Assembly (NCBI RefSeq): GCF_914767665.1
Contig: NC_059504.1
Coordinates: forward strand, 15,254,501 to 15,318,500
Source of the DNA: Harmonia axyridis
Taxonomy: Eukaryota > Arthropoda > Insecta > Coleoptera > Coccinellidae
Direction: 5' to 3'
DNA: 64,000 nt
Below, in pieces: positions 34,901-48,800 of the stretch (position 1 is its first letter; every line of letters begins with the position of its first letter). The position numbers were made by a program, and so were the translations under genes. The notes beneath the pieces are model-generated. The model was not told the DNA's origin, ran no database searches, and worked only from the letters and a program-made list of their open reading frames with translations.

Positions 34901-37900
34901 TACTCGCTGTATTTTTAAGTATCATCTTTCAAATTATCGTTCCAGCAAAAAGCTTAATTTGTAGCCTTGACCCTCTAGAAGGCAATTTTACAAACCGCAT
35001 TTAAACATAATATATTTTCAAGTTCATTACTGAAGTTTTTCCACGTCACTAATCCGAATGTCAACTGTTCAGTCCCAATAAACATTGTGACAATTGAAAA
35101 TGTTCCACTCTCAAAACATTTTTCGATTATGCGTCTTTATTCTATTATCTTCTTCAATAATAAGTCTTTATGATTTCGAAAACTGCAAGAATATCGGATT
35201 GATCTCCCCAGCTCAAGAATCCATTGATTTTAAAAGGAATAAACTGAAAAAAATAAATTTTAAAAATATATTCTTAGGAAATTACTACATAGAATAAGGA
35301 AATTAACTTTCTCTAATTCTGTGGTTATTCCGTTCATTCTTCCACATCTTGTAGAACAAAATCGTGCGAGAATATATCAGAAAAGCACAGTTTTCATGGT
35401 TATATTTTATTATTCTATGTTGGTACTCCGAACTTTCCACCACGGCTTTACCTGTCAATTCATCAATTTGCCTTAAAGAAATCAATTCTGCCAACCAACA
35501 TTTTCCAATGCAAAAATCACTAAAATATATTTATGGAAATATTTCATTAATTTCAATGAAAATGCAATGAATTAGAGAAAGTAATGTATAATACTCGTAC
35601 AGAAGGCTGATTCTACCACTCGTTCATTCCAAAACTCGCCACTTCGTGGCTCGTTTTTGAATTTTGAACTCTTGGAAGAATATCAATGCCTTCTGCACTT
35701 GTATTATAAATAACTATTATGATGAAAGAAATAATATTCTATTTGGTAGAACTGGCATTGCTTTTTTATTGGATTCGTAACAAAAACAATAAGTCTAGAA
35801 ACTGTTCAAGACATGACGAAAGTTGCAAGTCGATATAATCTAATTTCTCAACGTACGTGCATCTTGGGCTATGTGGGCGGAAACAACTAATATTTGAATT
35901 TACCATGTTTTATGGGCTTCCTCATACGTGGGCCCTTCAAAAAGTGTGTTCTTAGATTTGTTCTGGTTCTGAAGAAATTCAACGCTATTTCATTACTATA
36001 CTTTTATGTGGGCCTTGTTTTATTTTATTTCTTAATTTATAGTAGTTTTCATATTCATTTTTATCTGTTTTTGCAAATCCGGAATTAGCTCAACATAGGT
36101 ATTATTTCTCCAAATTTGTCGTATCGTTTTCAAAGAAGACTAATTTCGAAATTATATTTTTACACAATCAAATACATAATTCAATCGTCGAAACGGTTTT
36201 TGGGCGCTTTTTCAGTAACAGGCTGAGAAATGGGCTGTTAAAAGTGGTAAATTGAGCTCCATATCTCTATTGGGAAAGAAACAGAAATCTAAATTTTATC
36301 TAAAGTTCAGTCACACAGGATGTTAAGTTTTTCCTGGACAAGTTCCAACTCTGTTGTTTCAATGGGTAACCTATTTTTTTTTTTTTTTTCAATTTTTAGG
36401 TTTCTACATGAAAGACCGCCAATGAAAATTTACAGAACTTTCCTTATTTCAAATTGTATATTACCGAATCATAAGATGCGCAAACAAACATACTAAAAAT
36501 TCCATTAAGAGTTGCATATGGCCAATTCCACAAGGTTTTCCCTAGCACAGCTCTTTTTTCGAAAATGTTAAATATTAATATTTTCATTATGATTTCAATG
36601 AACTACATCTGAAATCGAATTTCATTCGAGACGACTGATGAAAATGAACCAAATATATTCTTTCCCGATAATGCCAGTATAAGTTGTATAGGTTTCCTCG
36701 AAGAAGCATTTTTCGTAATAACAGATGTTTCAAGGAAAATCAGTGGATTTCTCAATATGGTGATAAAATTTTTGGAGCCTTCGTTTGTTCATCTTATGAA
36801 TCAAATATATACAGAGTGTTCGAATTGAAATAAAGAAAATTCTCCAAAATTTTCAATTACAAAAATTGGCCGATGTTTTTCATAACCTGCATATGTCTGG
36901 TCCATTTCAGATATACCGTTCGAGAGCGTAATTAATGTATCATATTCGACAAGAAATAAATTTTAAAAAGAATCACCATAACTTTGTATTATCAAATATT
37001 TAATTTCTTCCCCAACTTGAGATATGGAACAAACCGCTACTATTGCACGGCCCTGTATAAAAAGTCTGATGAGACAGTATCAGGAGTTTACGGTTGCTAT
37101 TGAATGGCATTTGTTGTTTTTGATCAGAGATTCGTTACTGTGGTACAGTTGATTATTGTATGAAGATAGGAGCTAACAACGAGAGAAAAAAAAGCATCTT
37201 TTACTTTCTAGCGGTTATCTTTTTTTTTACTATCGTCAGCGTAGATAGATGATCATAGTTGTTGCGGTTGGCATCATTAATATTGATATTTATTAATGTA
37301 ATACTTTGCAAAAAAGTCATGTTTTGTTATTGATGAGCGTCATCAGTAAGATGTATTCACATAATTCATTTTTTAACCTAACCTAACCATTTAAGAATTG
37401 TTGGAAATTGTTCAAAATTGGAAAGACAAAATTTGAATATTAGGAGTCTAGTCTAGAGAGTGTTCGCATTGTTACGAAATGCACGCATTTTAGAGAATTG
37501 ATAAAGTGGTTCTGATAAGATAATTCATCTGTTTTACTTGTTCAGTAATATTCAAACAATCACTTAACCCAATATGGTCTGTTTATGTATAACTTTGATG
37601 AATCAAAAGCTATGCAAGAATTTTATCAGTTAATATCGAATAGCATGAGCAATGCACAGTTTGAATAAAATATTTAATTTTTTTCTCTACCTGACTGCAG
37701 TCAGTGTTATCTAAAAATGAATATGTATATAACATTTGAATTGATAAACATAATATTGATATTGGTGTTCCTCAGGTATCAGTTGAGGGACCTGATACTT
37801 TTCAAAAATGATTAATCTCATGATATGGGAATAACGAAAATTTCAATGATTTGTCGATACAAACATTCTGAAAAATAAGCAGGGATTTCTATTTCAGTAA

Positions 37901-38130
37901 AAATTTAGACTGCTACTTTTTATTCTAGATGTATTCATATCATTACCCATGTGTTACTATGTATTATTCATTGCTTTGATTAAAAAGGTGACACCAATGT
38001 CTAGTTTCATCTAGCAAATGCAATATTCGGGTAGTAAGAATAGGAAAACCTTTAGACGCAGTCAAACTTGCCTGACTTGATGGTTGTCGATAAAAAAAAA
38101 AAAGTATTCTCTATAAATTATACCGATGAA
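32000..38130. other. Long non-coding interval upstream of Rab5
   Basis: No coding exon is supported. The Rab5 ATG exon opens with an acceptor (TTTTTGCAG, 38138), so an untranslated first exon must lie upstream. The best candidate ends at 'GGTTTATAAG|GTAGGT' (~32740), but this is a guess. The interval also holds one copy of the composite MITE (35307) and an element-like stretch near 36815-37065. Confidence 0.4.
35307..35712. mobile_element. Composite MITE, copy 1
   Basis: Part one runs from 'CTTTCTCTAATTCTGTGG' to its inverse 'GAATTAGAGAAAG' (35307-35581). Part two is a hairpin with ends ATAATACTCGTACAGAAGGC and GCCTTCTGCACTTGTATTAT, and a smaller internal stem around 'CTCGCCACTTCGTGGCTCG'. 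Both parts recur together at 38395 and in part at 39640. Confidence 0.75.
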
Positions 38131-38141
38131 TTTTTGCAGAA

Positions 38142-40261
38142 ATGGCAAGTAGACCTGGAGCAGCTCAGAGGCCAAATGGTGTCCAGGGCAAGATATGCCA
38201 ATTCAAATTGGTTCTTCTAGGGGAATCTGCGGTTGGCAAATCCAGTTTAGTGCTACGTTTTGTCAAGGGGCAGTTCCACGAATATCAAGAGAGCACCATC
38301 GGTGCTGCCTTTCTTACACAGACAGTTTGCTTGGATGATACCACCGTTAAATTTGAAATATGGGACACTGCAGGACAAGAAAGGTAAACACTTTTTCTGT
38401 AATTCGGTGGCAAATCCGTTCATTCTGCCATAATGGGGGAATACATAATTCACATAGATTTCATGGTTATATTTCATTATTATTTGTTCTGTCAAATTTG
38501 TAAAACAGCAAACAGTTCTGCCAACCATTATTTTTCAATGCAAAAATCACTAAACGATATTTATGGAAATATTCAATTACTTTCAATAAAAATTCTGTGA
38601 ATTAGAGAATATAATGTATAATACTCGTACAGAAGGCTCATTCTAACACTCGTTCATTCAAAAACTTGCCACTTCATGGCTTGTTTTTGAATTTGGAACT
38701 CGTGGAAGAATATCAATGCTTTTTGCACTTTTATTATAAATAACCATTCCCAAACAATTTATTGCTTCTAAAAACTGTCTTATTGAATAAGCTATTCGAC
38801 AGTTTAAAAAATTTACATCCCCATAGATAAGAGTTTTAGGAACGATTAATTAATTCATTTGACGAAAAATATTTTATTGAATATGCGAAAAAGCTCCAAA
38901 ACTCAAATAATAAATAACTAACTTGGCGAACTTACAATGACGTCAATTTGAAGTAATCATATAATAAACATTACTGAATAATTCGAGAGGATTTGTAAAA
39001 ACCTATCAATCTAACTTTAATCAGGGTTCTTGCAGGATATGTTTAACTATGTTCCTTTATTTATTTAATTATTTATCCGCAGATACCACAGTTTGGCTCC
39101 CATGTACTACAGGGGGGCGCAGGCAGCTATAGTAGTGTACGATATTACCAACCAAGACACATTTGGCAGAGCAAAAACATGGGTTAAGGAATTACAGAGA
39201 CAGGCAAGCCCCACAATCGTAATTGCACTGGCTGGAAACAAACAGGACTTGGCCAACAAACGGATGGTAGAGTACGAAGAGGCGCAAGCGTATGCTGAAG
39301 AAAATGGATTGTTGTTCATGGAAACATCGGCAAAGACAGCTCTGAACGTTAATGATATTTTCCTGGCGATAGGTAAAATTACAACAATTTATTGAGGTGT
39401 AAAATGATGTTGAGACAGAAACCTTTGCGAGTTTGTTAAAATTCGTATTCATGTTATTTTCGGTTTATTATTTTCAATATTGAACCTTCGGAATCGTTAT
39501 CCACTTTTGCTCCGACTGGAATCAAATTGAGTTCTTTCAGAAAAGTCCTTGATATCAATATTCCTTTATAAAAATGTGTGTTTCACTTCAAGATCACATA
39601 CAACATTTTATACGGAGGTAGCTAATTCCTGTCATCACATTTTTCTAATTCTGTGGCCTGTCTGTTTATGCTGCTATACCTTGTAGAACATCTTATGGGA
39701 ATAACTAAGTTTCACACAGATTTCTTGGTTATATTTCATTATTAAATGTTGGTACTCAGAACTCTCCTGTCATGGATTTATCTGTCAACTTTATTATACA
39801 GAAAACAGTTCTGCCAACCAACATTTTTTCAATACAAAAATCACTAAACGATATTTATGGAAATATTCCATTAATTTCAATAAAAATTCAAAAATTTAGA
39901 GAAAATTGTGTATACTAGTACAGAAGGCTCATTCTAATACTTTTTTTTCAGTTTTGAACTAAGAGGACTAAATGTTTTTTTTCTGTGTTTACTGCATATA
40001 TTTTTTTCTTATTTGATTAATCCTCATCGACATATCTTTTTTTCATTTTATTATTGTTTACAGCTATTCTTGGGACTCAGTCTGTTGGATATATTTTAAA
40101 TAAAGTTTTCAAAAGTACAGGCAAAATGAAAATTGAATGTTTTTTCAGCAAAAAAACTTCCAAAGCACGATCAAAATCAGGGACAATCTGGGCAAGGTCA
40201 AGGGAGGAGACTGGCAGAAGGAGATCAAGGGGTGAAAACTCCTGGAAACTGTTGCAAGTGA
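38142..40261 (+). CDS. Rab5: Rab5 small GTPase, 3 coding exons, 214 aa
   Basis: Exons: 38142-38383, 39083-39372, 40149-40261 (645 nt, in frame). All G-box residues are present: P-loop GESAVGKS (27-34), switch I Thr in ESTIGAAF (50-57), DTAGQE (75-80), NKQD (133-136) and ETSAK (161-165). The C-terminus GNCCK gives the double-Cys geranylgeranylation site. The switch regions (QESTIGAAFLTQTV) are Rab5-specific rather than Rab21 or Rab22. It regulates early endosome fusion and endocytic traffic on the cytosolic face of endosomes. An upstream untranslated exon is implied by the acceptor just before the ATG. The 3'UTR has AATAAA at about 40715, 40789 and 41442. Both introns carry a copy of the same MITE. 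Confidence 0.97.
38395..38760. mobile_element. Composite MITE, copy 2 (Rab5 intron 1)
   Basis: It matches the 35307 copy along its length, including 'CTGCCAACCA', 'CACTAAACGATATTTATGGA' and the hairpin 'AATACTCGTACAGAAGGCTC … TTTTTGCACTTTTATTAT'. It begins about a dozen bases after the exon 1 donor. Confidence 0.75.
39640..39950. mobile_element. Composite MITE, copy 3, truncated (Rab5 intron 2)
   Basis: It shares the first part and the start of the hairpin ('CTAGTACAGAAGGCTCATTC') with copies 1 and 2, then stops at a T-run near 39950, so the second half of the hairpin is lost. Confidence 0.72.
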
Positions 40262-42861
40262 TGGCCCCCAGCAAAAAGGTTTTTGTTGGAGATTATCTTT
40301 TGAAAATGAAAGAACTGTGCTCTTGCACTTTAGTGATATTTAAGTGTAATAAAAATGCCCTTCTATTTACATATACACTGTCACATATTAGTACATTTTA
40401 CTATATTATTCCTCAGCGGTCTGCATCGTTCTTTTATTTAATTTTTATCGAATTTAATCTATCTGAAAATGATTGGAAAAGTGAACGTGATCAATCGGAA
40501 TATTCAATTTGGTGATTAATTGGGAGCTTTTAAATCTTATAGTAATAATTAAGTTCAAAAAAAATTAAATCGAATTCACTTATTCTCACGAAGTAATGTG
40601 CAGTATCATTAATGTCTTAATTGAATTGTATGAAAGTAATTTGTATATGTGATAAAAAATTTATTTTTATTATAGTTTGATATATAATAATCGATATATG
40701 ACAGTGTAAATCTCAATAAAAACAGATTGTTAAAATTTCTAATAAGTGCAGTAATCTATTACTGTAGATATCATTCAATTGAATAAAATTTTTCAGAATT
40801 TTAACAATCCAACGAAATTGTCTGATTAATTTTATTGGTCCCTACCAGGTAACTATTTAGTTGGTATGGGAAAATTGTGAATTTAAATATATTCGGTGAA
40901 TGTATTTTATTGATGTCTTTCATATAAATTACATTTTCTGGAAGTTGTCCAGTAGTACACAGGAATATCAAACTTTTTTATGCATTTATTCTTGTCAATT
41001 TTTTGTGAACGCGGTCAATGATTTTGAGGGAATCGGTTGTCTTTGTCGAAGTTGAATGGTTTTCGATACTGTGAAGTACTGGCAGTTTTCAGTACTCCGA
41101 ACTTTGTCTTCTTGTGAAATTTCGTCTATTTTGCAATCCTCAAAACTATTTAATCGGTAACCTTCTGTATTCGGTTCTTGTAACTTTCTTGATCGTTGAT
41201 AATATCAATGGATTATCTACATTGGCATATAACAAATATTAGTTGATGTAAAAGGTAGATGGTGGTTGTACAGAGTTTAAAGAATACCAATATGGATAAA
41301 TGTATAATCCATAATCATCTTTGTATAATATTTGAATATAATTGAATTTATTATGATTAGTTACTATTATCAATTTTATTTGCTTGCTTACATCATTATT
41401 GTTCTGTATGCACAGAAATTGTACAGGAAAGATCATACTCAATAAAGTTGAAATACTATATTTCTCTGTTTTTATTTTCCTAATGCATATTACTTTGGTG
41501 GAAGTTCAAAATTGAATTGAAAAAATACGTTCACAGTCCAGAGCTTTCTCATAAACTTCAATTTAAAGTAATATCACATGACTTTAATGTTGTCGGTTGG
41601 CACAATATGTAAGAACATCTTTTCTGTTGTAGCAGTTTGTAAATTTATAGCTGAATTTTCCTATTGGTTTTGTTTTTTTCACCTTGTGAAGATGGTGATA
41701 CCTGTCACTATCTCTGCCTTGACAGGACCCACAGCCAACTGTAATGCACACAACAGACGTTTTTGTTCAGTTTAAGCACTAATTATTACCCACAGTTAAA
41801 AATAAAACCCGAATTACAGAGAAAATCATAATATCACTTTGTACACTTATGACAAACAATAATATGCCAACCGCCGCCATATTGAATTTTATTTTTGACG
41901 GGCATTGGCGTCGCCAGAATTTTTCTTGAGTGGGGCCCTAGGAAGCCTAGTGTAACAAGTGTTATCAATCAACTATTTAAATTTTTGTTTATCACATGTT
42001 CATGTTGATATTCGTACTGCGCTTTTACAATTTCTCTAAGAATAATGGAAGTTATATTTTGTTATTCTTCAAAATTTAATCCCAGTCGGTAATCTATGAA
42101 ATTGGTTGCATATCGGCACCAAATCATATAAGTACATTCAAATTCAGGATTAAATAATTTTTTTTCAAATTATGTGTCATTTTACCATGAAAATTCTTGT
42201 ATCTTGGCATTTTTCAACACCTAAATAATCAAAAAATAAATTAGAACTCGGTTATTTTTTTTCATTAAAGCTACATAGCTGAATATTTAACACGCTTTAT
42301 CCATGATATTCACACAAAATTACAGTGGATTATGACTGATACATTCTGAGATATTGAAATGTTACAAAAAAAATTATCTGATCTACTATAATGCTTAAAT
42401 CTTCACAAAATTTGTATCAATATTATTTCATTATTTTGCAACAGATCAAAGAAGTCAACCGAGATATTCAAACCTTAAACCTACCCTGAAAATGTTAGGT
42501 CTCTCTAGTGTACCTACACACGACCGCCGGACGGACAGAATTGATTTTCAGCACAAATTCTTCATCAATGAGTCAAACCCAACCATTCCCAGCTCAAAAT
42601 TCGAAAATTACAGGCATTAGGTCAATATGATCCAGTGGAACACCGCTCAAAAATAGAGAAAAACAAGAACTTCTACACCGTACCTAAATCCGTTCTATTT
42701 ATGTCGCGTAAAAATAAACACAAAATGCATCGGGACTTGAACGGTGTAACTGAAAGTGCGATCTAGTATGTGGCCAGGGAATGTCATAAGAAATGAAGTT
42801 TGATTAAACTTAAACGAGTTATGAACATAATTTGAGAAAATTTCACGTAGAAAGTGGTAAA
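40262..42861. other. Rab5 3'UTR and intergenic DNA
   Basis: Several AATAAA motifs (about 40715, 40789, 41442) suggest alternative Rab5 poly(A) sites. From there to 42861 I see no gene; 42470-42560 resembles 120-220. Confidence 0.4.
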
Positions 42862-45800
42862 ATGAGTCAAGTGGCTACGTACAGGGACAAGAGACAAGTG
42901 GTGGCAAAGACCTACGCTCCCGGAGGATGCCCAGTACACCTTGGAAAGCAAAAATGTGGCGAAACGCAGGGATTGGATATTATTATGGATTTTCACAAAT
43001 TGTATCAGGAGAAGATGAGTGAGATAGATGTTAGCGCTGGAGGAGATAGTTTGCAGGTAAATTTTTCGGGAATACAGGGTGATTCGACTTCAGCAACGAA
43101 TTATTGAAATTGGCAATCAAATTAGAGGTATTTTTAAAGTTTAGGAAAATAAAAGAACTCCTCTGTTTATAATTGCACAATTTTTGTAAAATAACACGCT
43201 CGAAAATAAAATTATCTGGTAATTTTTTGTACAATTGTAATTCATTGGAATTCCTAACATAAACAGCAGTCATATAAACGTGGGCCCGCAAACGCTTTGT
43301 TTCTTGTAGTCCTAGTTTTTGTGATTATTATATCAGTTTATCGAATCTAGGAGAAACCAAAAGCGTAGTACTGAACCAGAGTTTCTTTATACTTTTTTCA
43401 GAACAACCAGTGGCCCACCAAAAAAAGTTCTGGAGTAAAGAACTTAGCATGTGACATGATGAAAACTTTTAATTGAAAGATCTAGGGCAAATTTAAGTCA
43501 AATATCTTGTGAAGCGAAGGCACTAAGAGAAAAAACTTGAAATAAACATCCTGAACAACTAGGGTTTTTGGGAAAATGAATAATATAAATTATTCTTCCC
43601 GTTTCTTCACCATTGTCAAATATGTCTTCCTTGAAGATAAAGGTTGAGCACCTGCTGCCTTGTCCACCGCGCCAAGCTGAGTCTAAAGCGAGAACGAAAT
43701 ATAGTTTTTTTCGCTGTCCATCTGGTCTATCTTAATCTCAATTCAGAACCAAATTTTTGTATTCATCACTTTTGAGAAACACTGAAGCCTTATTCCTTCA
43801 TTTCTCGAGAATTGTTTAGGAGCTGCTTTCACTTAGTTCAATGGTTCAATACTTTTGCCTTCATATTCTAGATTGCCAGATTCTCTGTTTGAGCATATTG
43901 AATGCCCAGTCCCTTTATATTTTCGCCAATTTTTCCTTTTTAGGTAATACATTTTTCTTCTTCAACACGTATAGAATTAATTAGGGTACCTTTTCGAGTT
44001 TTCTACAGTTTTGCGAATAAGTAAGTTCATGCTGCAATTTTACAGGAAAAAGTGAGCCTCCAAGAACAATGGATAAATGACCTTACCGAACAAAATAAAC
44101 TGCTTGCCAAAGTGATTGAAGAATTAGAATCAGAAACAATAGGCAGAGTACAGCAGCTGGAAGATAAACTTAACAATGCTGTCAAATCAATAGGAGAGGT
44201 AATCCACTTAACAAGCAGATATTTTACGTACCTATAAAACAAATCGGTTAGAATAATACACGGAATGTGAAAATTATGTTATTTATCGATCGAAAAAATT
44301 GATGTATTGATTTTAATCGATGGTAGATCCAGTTTATTTTCAAAGGTACTCTGGCGAGTAGTTCTCGAGCCGAATTTACGTAGGTGCGTCCTCTCTCTGG
44401 GAATTGCAGTGTTTCGTCGCAAGGGTGGACTCTTCAGTTAGGCAGTCCAGCGATCTCTGCCTTAGTCACCCTCTCTTACCATCGTGACTCTGCTGCAACG
44501 CGGCGACCCCCATAAACCCGCCGGGGCCGAATAAAAGTGTGGCGCGACACCCATAACGCCATCTCTCGGGCAGACAAAGTCAATACATATAGAAAAAACT
44601 CTCATTCGTTTATCACGTTTCGAACTCGATCATAGTGACTATTCCCAAAGGTCAGAAAAGCTTATGTTACTTTCGGTTACTGACAGAAATTCGTAAAAAG
44701 CATAATGCATAATATCGAACCAGTTAGCAAAACAATGCAGAAACTGGGACAAGAAGTGCTATGGATCAAAGGAGAGAAGATACACCAATCGCCTGATCAC
44801 TAGATAGCCTTAGATGAAAAACAGACTATACCATATATATTTCATCCAGTTGCAGGAACGTTAATTAAAATTTAATGCCACATTCAAATTTTAATCCTCC
44901 ATCAAACGCTTCAGGTAGCCAATAGGCTCCTCCTACTGTAAGATTAAAATTTTAATGAGGGTACTACATTTCAATGACCGTTCCTGCAACTGGGTGTTAG
45001 AGGCTTAGAGGAGTCAGGTGGAATTGTATTCTCTCACCACTCCTGTTCAATAGTAGGTAGATAATAATAATAATAATAATAATAAATCGTACTTTATTTC
45101 AAATCATATTACATAACAAAATCATGAAAATGAAGTGAAACAGTGTCATATATATATATTTCATCCCGTATAACTTGCCATATTATAGGGCTCTAAATTT
45201 AATAGGAACTTGTATATTTCCTTCTTGAAAGTTCTGGTGTCCTGAATTGCTTTTATATTGCCAGGCAATGAATTGAAAAGTTTCAGGCATCTGTATTCCA
45301 CTTGTTTTTGGCTTGTTGTTAATTTGAATTTGGGAAATATGTAGTCCAAACTTCTAGTTTCGTGGAATGATTTTTCATTTCGATATTTTTGGAAAAGATG
45401 GTCGTTTTTCTTCATAAACAACAAGCACTCATGTATATATAAGGCATATATTGTCAGTATTCCATTTTTCTTGAAGTAAGTTCTACATGATTCATTGTAT
45501 TTCAGATTGTTTACTATTCTAAGTGCTTTCTTCTGCAATATGAACAAATCTTCTATATTCGATGTTCCATAGAAAATCATTCCAAATCTCAGCCTTGACT
45601 CTATCGTCGCGTGATACAGAGCTTTCAGGGCTTCATATCCAATGTATCGTGCCATTGTCCTCAGGCCATAGATATTTGTTCTTAACTTTCCGCTTAAGTA
45701 ATTCACGTGTTCATTCCAATTTAAATTCGAATCAATATACATTCCTAGTAACTTGGTGTGTTCTTCTACCAAATTGGTATTTTGGTTTATACTTAAATTT

Positions 45801-48800
45801 CCGCTATTCATGTTAGAGGGTGTGAAAAGTACCAAACGTGTCTTTTCTTTGTTGAGTACTAAGTTGTTCATCTCAAACCAATTTTCACTCTCTTTTATCA
45901 ATTTTTCGCTCATCATCCTTAGTTCTGAAAAAATCTTATGAATAGCTAATAGATTCGTGTCATCCACATAATTTGCTGCAATCACCTGCCCTTCTTCAAC
46001 TCCAAGGCATTCATCAAAATCATTTATGTATATTAAGAAGAAAAGGGGGCCAGCTATACTACCTTGCAGAATTCCCAAAATGATTTCCTCCAATTCCGAA
46101 TTGAACACTCTTCCCTGTGACTCCACTTGTACCATTTGTTTCCTAGATGCAAAATATGACTTTGCCCATTTCAAAGCCGGTCCTCGTATGCCATATTTTT
46201 CTAATTTTCTCATCAACTCATCTACACTCAAACAGTCATATGCTTTAGTCAAATCCAAAAAAATTCCCATTGCATATTCCTTGTTTTCAAATGCTTCCAC
46301 TATTTTCGATACAAACCTGAAAATAGCCGTTTGAATCGATTTTCCCTTTCGATATCCATGCTGACTTTCCTTGAAGAACGCATTTTCTGTTAAGAAATTC
46401 ATGATCTGCCTACAATACGCTATTTCTAGTATCTTTGAGAAGCTTGGTAAGATGCTTATTGGCCTGTAATTTCCGTATTCATTAACGTCACCTTTTTTAT
46501 GTATTGGTTTGACTATTGCTATTTTCATTCTTTCTGGAAAAATACCACATTTGAGGGAGTTGTTTATAATGTGATTCATAGGTTTAACTATTTCCTCAGC
46601 TGTCTGTTTTATTATTTTGCTTGATATTCCATCATATCCACTTGTATCTTTATTTTTCAACGACGTTATAATTTCTTTGGTTACTTCTAAATTTATTGGT
46701 CTCAGTAACAAGGATTTATTTTCTTCCACATACTGGTATTCACTCCTGTTTCTTGTTATATTTACTGTGAGTCTTGTAGCTGCATTTATGAAAAAGGTGT
46801 TCATATCATTGACAATATGGGTTGGATCTCCATTCACTTGAAATTGATTTGTTTTCTGAGAGTTATTCATTGATTTTATGAAAGACCACATAGTTTTATT
46901 TTTATTTTCAGATGTTTTGATTTTCCTGTCGAATTTATCTTTTGTTCTCCTTTTCAAATGATTATCATATTCTAATTTTGTTTTTCTATACATTTCCCTG
47001 AACGATTCATCGTGTGTGCTTAACGTTAGCAGTATATCCAATTTCTCTTTAATGGTTGCTGTTTCAGGATCCATTTTATCCATTTTTGGTTTTCCTCTCA
47101 CTTTAATTTTTTTGATTGGGAATAATTTATTGAAAATTTCCTGGTATAACGTGTGAAAGTGATCAAACTGGCTATTTATGTCTTTCTTATTAATTTCATA
47201 CAGAGAATCCCAATTTTGTTCTCTCAGTGCATCCTTGAAGAGTTGAAAATTTCTCTCTGAAAACATACGTCTGTATTTGAACTTCGTTTCTTCCTGATCA
47301 GTGGTGAATACTATTTTTTGGTTTTTGGATAGTAGGTTCTAGAGGGCCAGTCCATGGAACAAGTAGAAAAGGCATTTGGGATGCTCGGTATCTGACAGTC
47401 TAGACTAGACCCAGACATAGTAACGCATCCTTGGACATAAAACTAGGTCATCGAATGGTTAAATGCTCTTATATGAGAAATGAGTTGGCAACTCTGAGAC
47501 GAATCGAAGCATTTGCAATGTGGGTTTTTCGCAGAATTCTTGGACAGATAGTGTTGGATGCTAGGGTGCTACAAAGTTCTAATGCAGATAGAGAGCTATT
47601 AACATCTATATAAAGGCGGAAAACGGCCTACTTCAGACACGTGTTGAGGGTAAATCAGTATCAATTGCTCCAGTTGATCATAAAGGGCAAAATAGAGGGA
47701 AAACGAGGACCAGGAAGGAGACCAAACTCCTGGATGTAGAGTATAAGAGACTGGAATGGGATGAATGTCCAAACTTTGGTTTACACCACCCAAAAGAGGG
47801 AAAAATTTTCAATAATTGTCGCCAATCTACTCTGGAAGATGCACTAAAAGAAGAACTTAACTGAACCAGGCTTGGTTCAGTTAGGAACGTTCAGTAAGAT
47901 AACTCAGTAGTACCTGCCTTCTACACCTCCGGAGGTGACTTTGTCAAGGAATAGTTGAATATTCCTATAATGGAAGCTTTCAGCATTAAACTAGATCTTG
48001 TATTTGAAATAATGGCCAAAATTTAGGAGCTTTTCCCCTTCGTTCGTTTATTACGGCTTCCAATAACTTATTCCTCAGATATTGTTGATCATTCCCAACT
48101 GCGTTTTCCTCTCCTACAGTGAAAATGTTCGGCCCCCGCCTGTGAAAAGTGGCTCAAAGTAAAGTGGAAATTTTCCTGCAGGCGATGAGAAGGTACGTTG
48201 ATTTTCCAGGTGTGGAGGTTGCGATTGAAATGTAGATTTCGTTTCAGGTCGTGTTTTACTTGGCGCACGATCTGAAGAGTCTTCTGGAGTTCATAAGGAG
48301 GATCAGGGAGGAGAATAGGTGGTCCATAAGCGGTTTGTATTTCTACGAGTTATCCTGGAAAGACATATTCGGGAGTGGATCGAAGATGTCGAGGTGCAAG
48401 AAGTGAGCTGAGTTGGAAAACTTTCATTTCGAATTTTCATTTTTATATCTATCGTTTCGTTATAGTGGAAAGAATGTTCATATTATGGTTAGTTTCATGA
48501 AATGTGCAAAATTTTCAGGTCCTGCCCTAAGAGAAGATTAATGGAAACAATCACAGAAAAAGGGTAAGATCCATATATGGACTGAGCCAGAGCTATCTCT
48601 TACATCTCAAACAGCTCTCAAAAAATGTTAAAGAAATCATTTATATGACCCGAAGTATAAACTTTATACTCACCCTGTATAAACAGGGTGAGTCTGGAAG
48701 TTGTGAATCACATTCAACTATAGATTCCTATTATCAATTGAAGCATTTTTTCCATTTACTGCTTTCCAACTTCGACTCAGATAATAGTAGGTATATTAAA

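Noticed and set aside
36815..37065. Stretch bounded by TACAGAGTGTTC and CCCTGTATA, like a foldback end pair
   Set aside because: Internal arms do not pair convincingly by eye; not called as an element.
48181..48195. Micro-exon GCGATGAGAAG before GTACGT
   Set aside because: It would leave phase 2 before the 48248 exon, which only reads through in phase 0.
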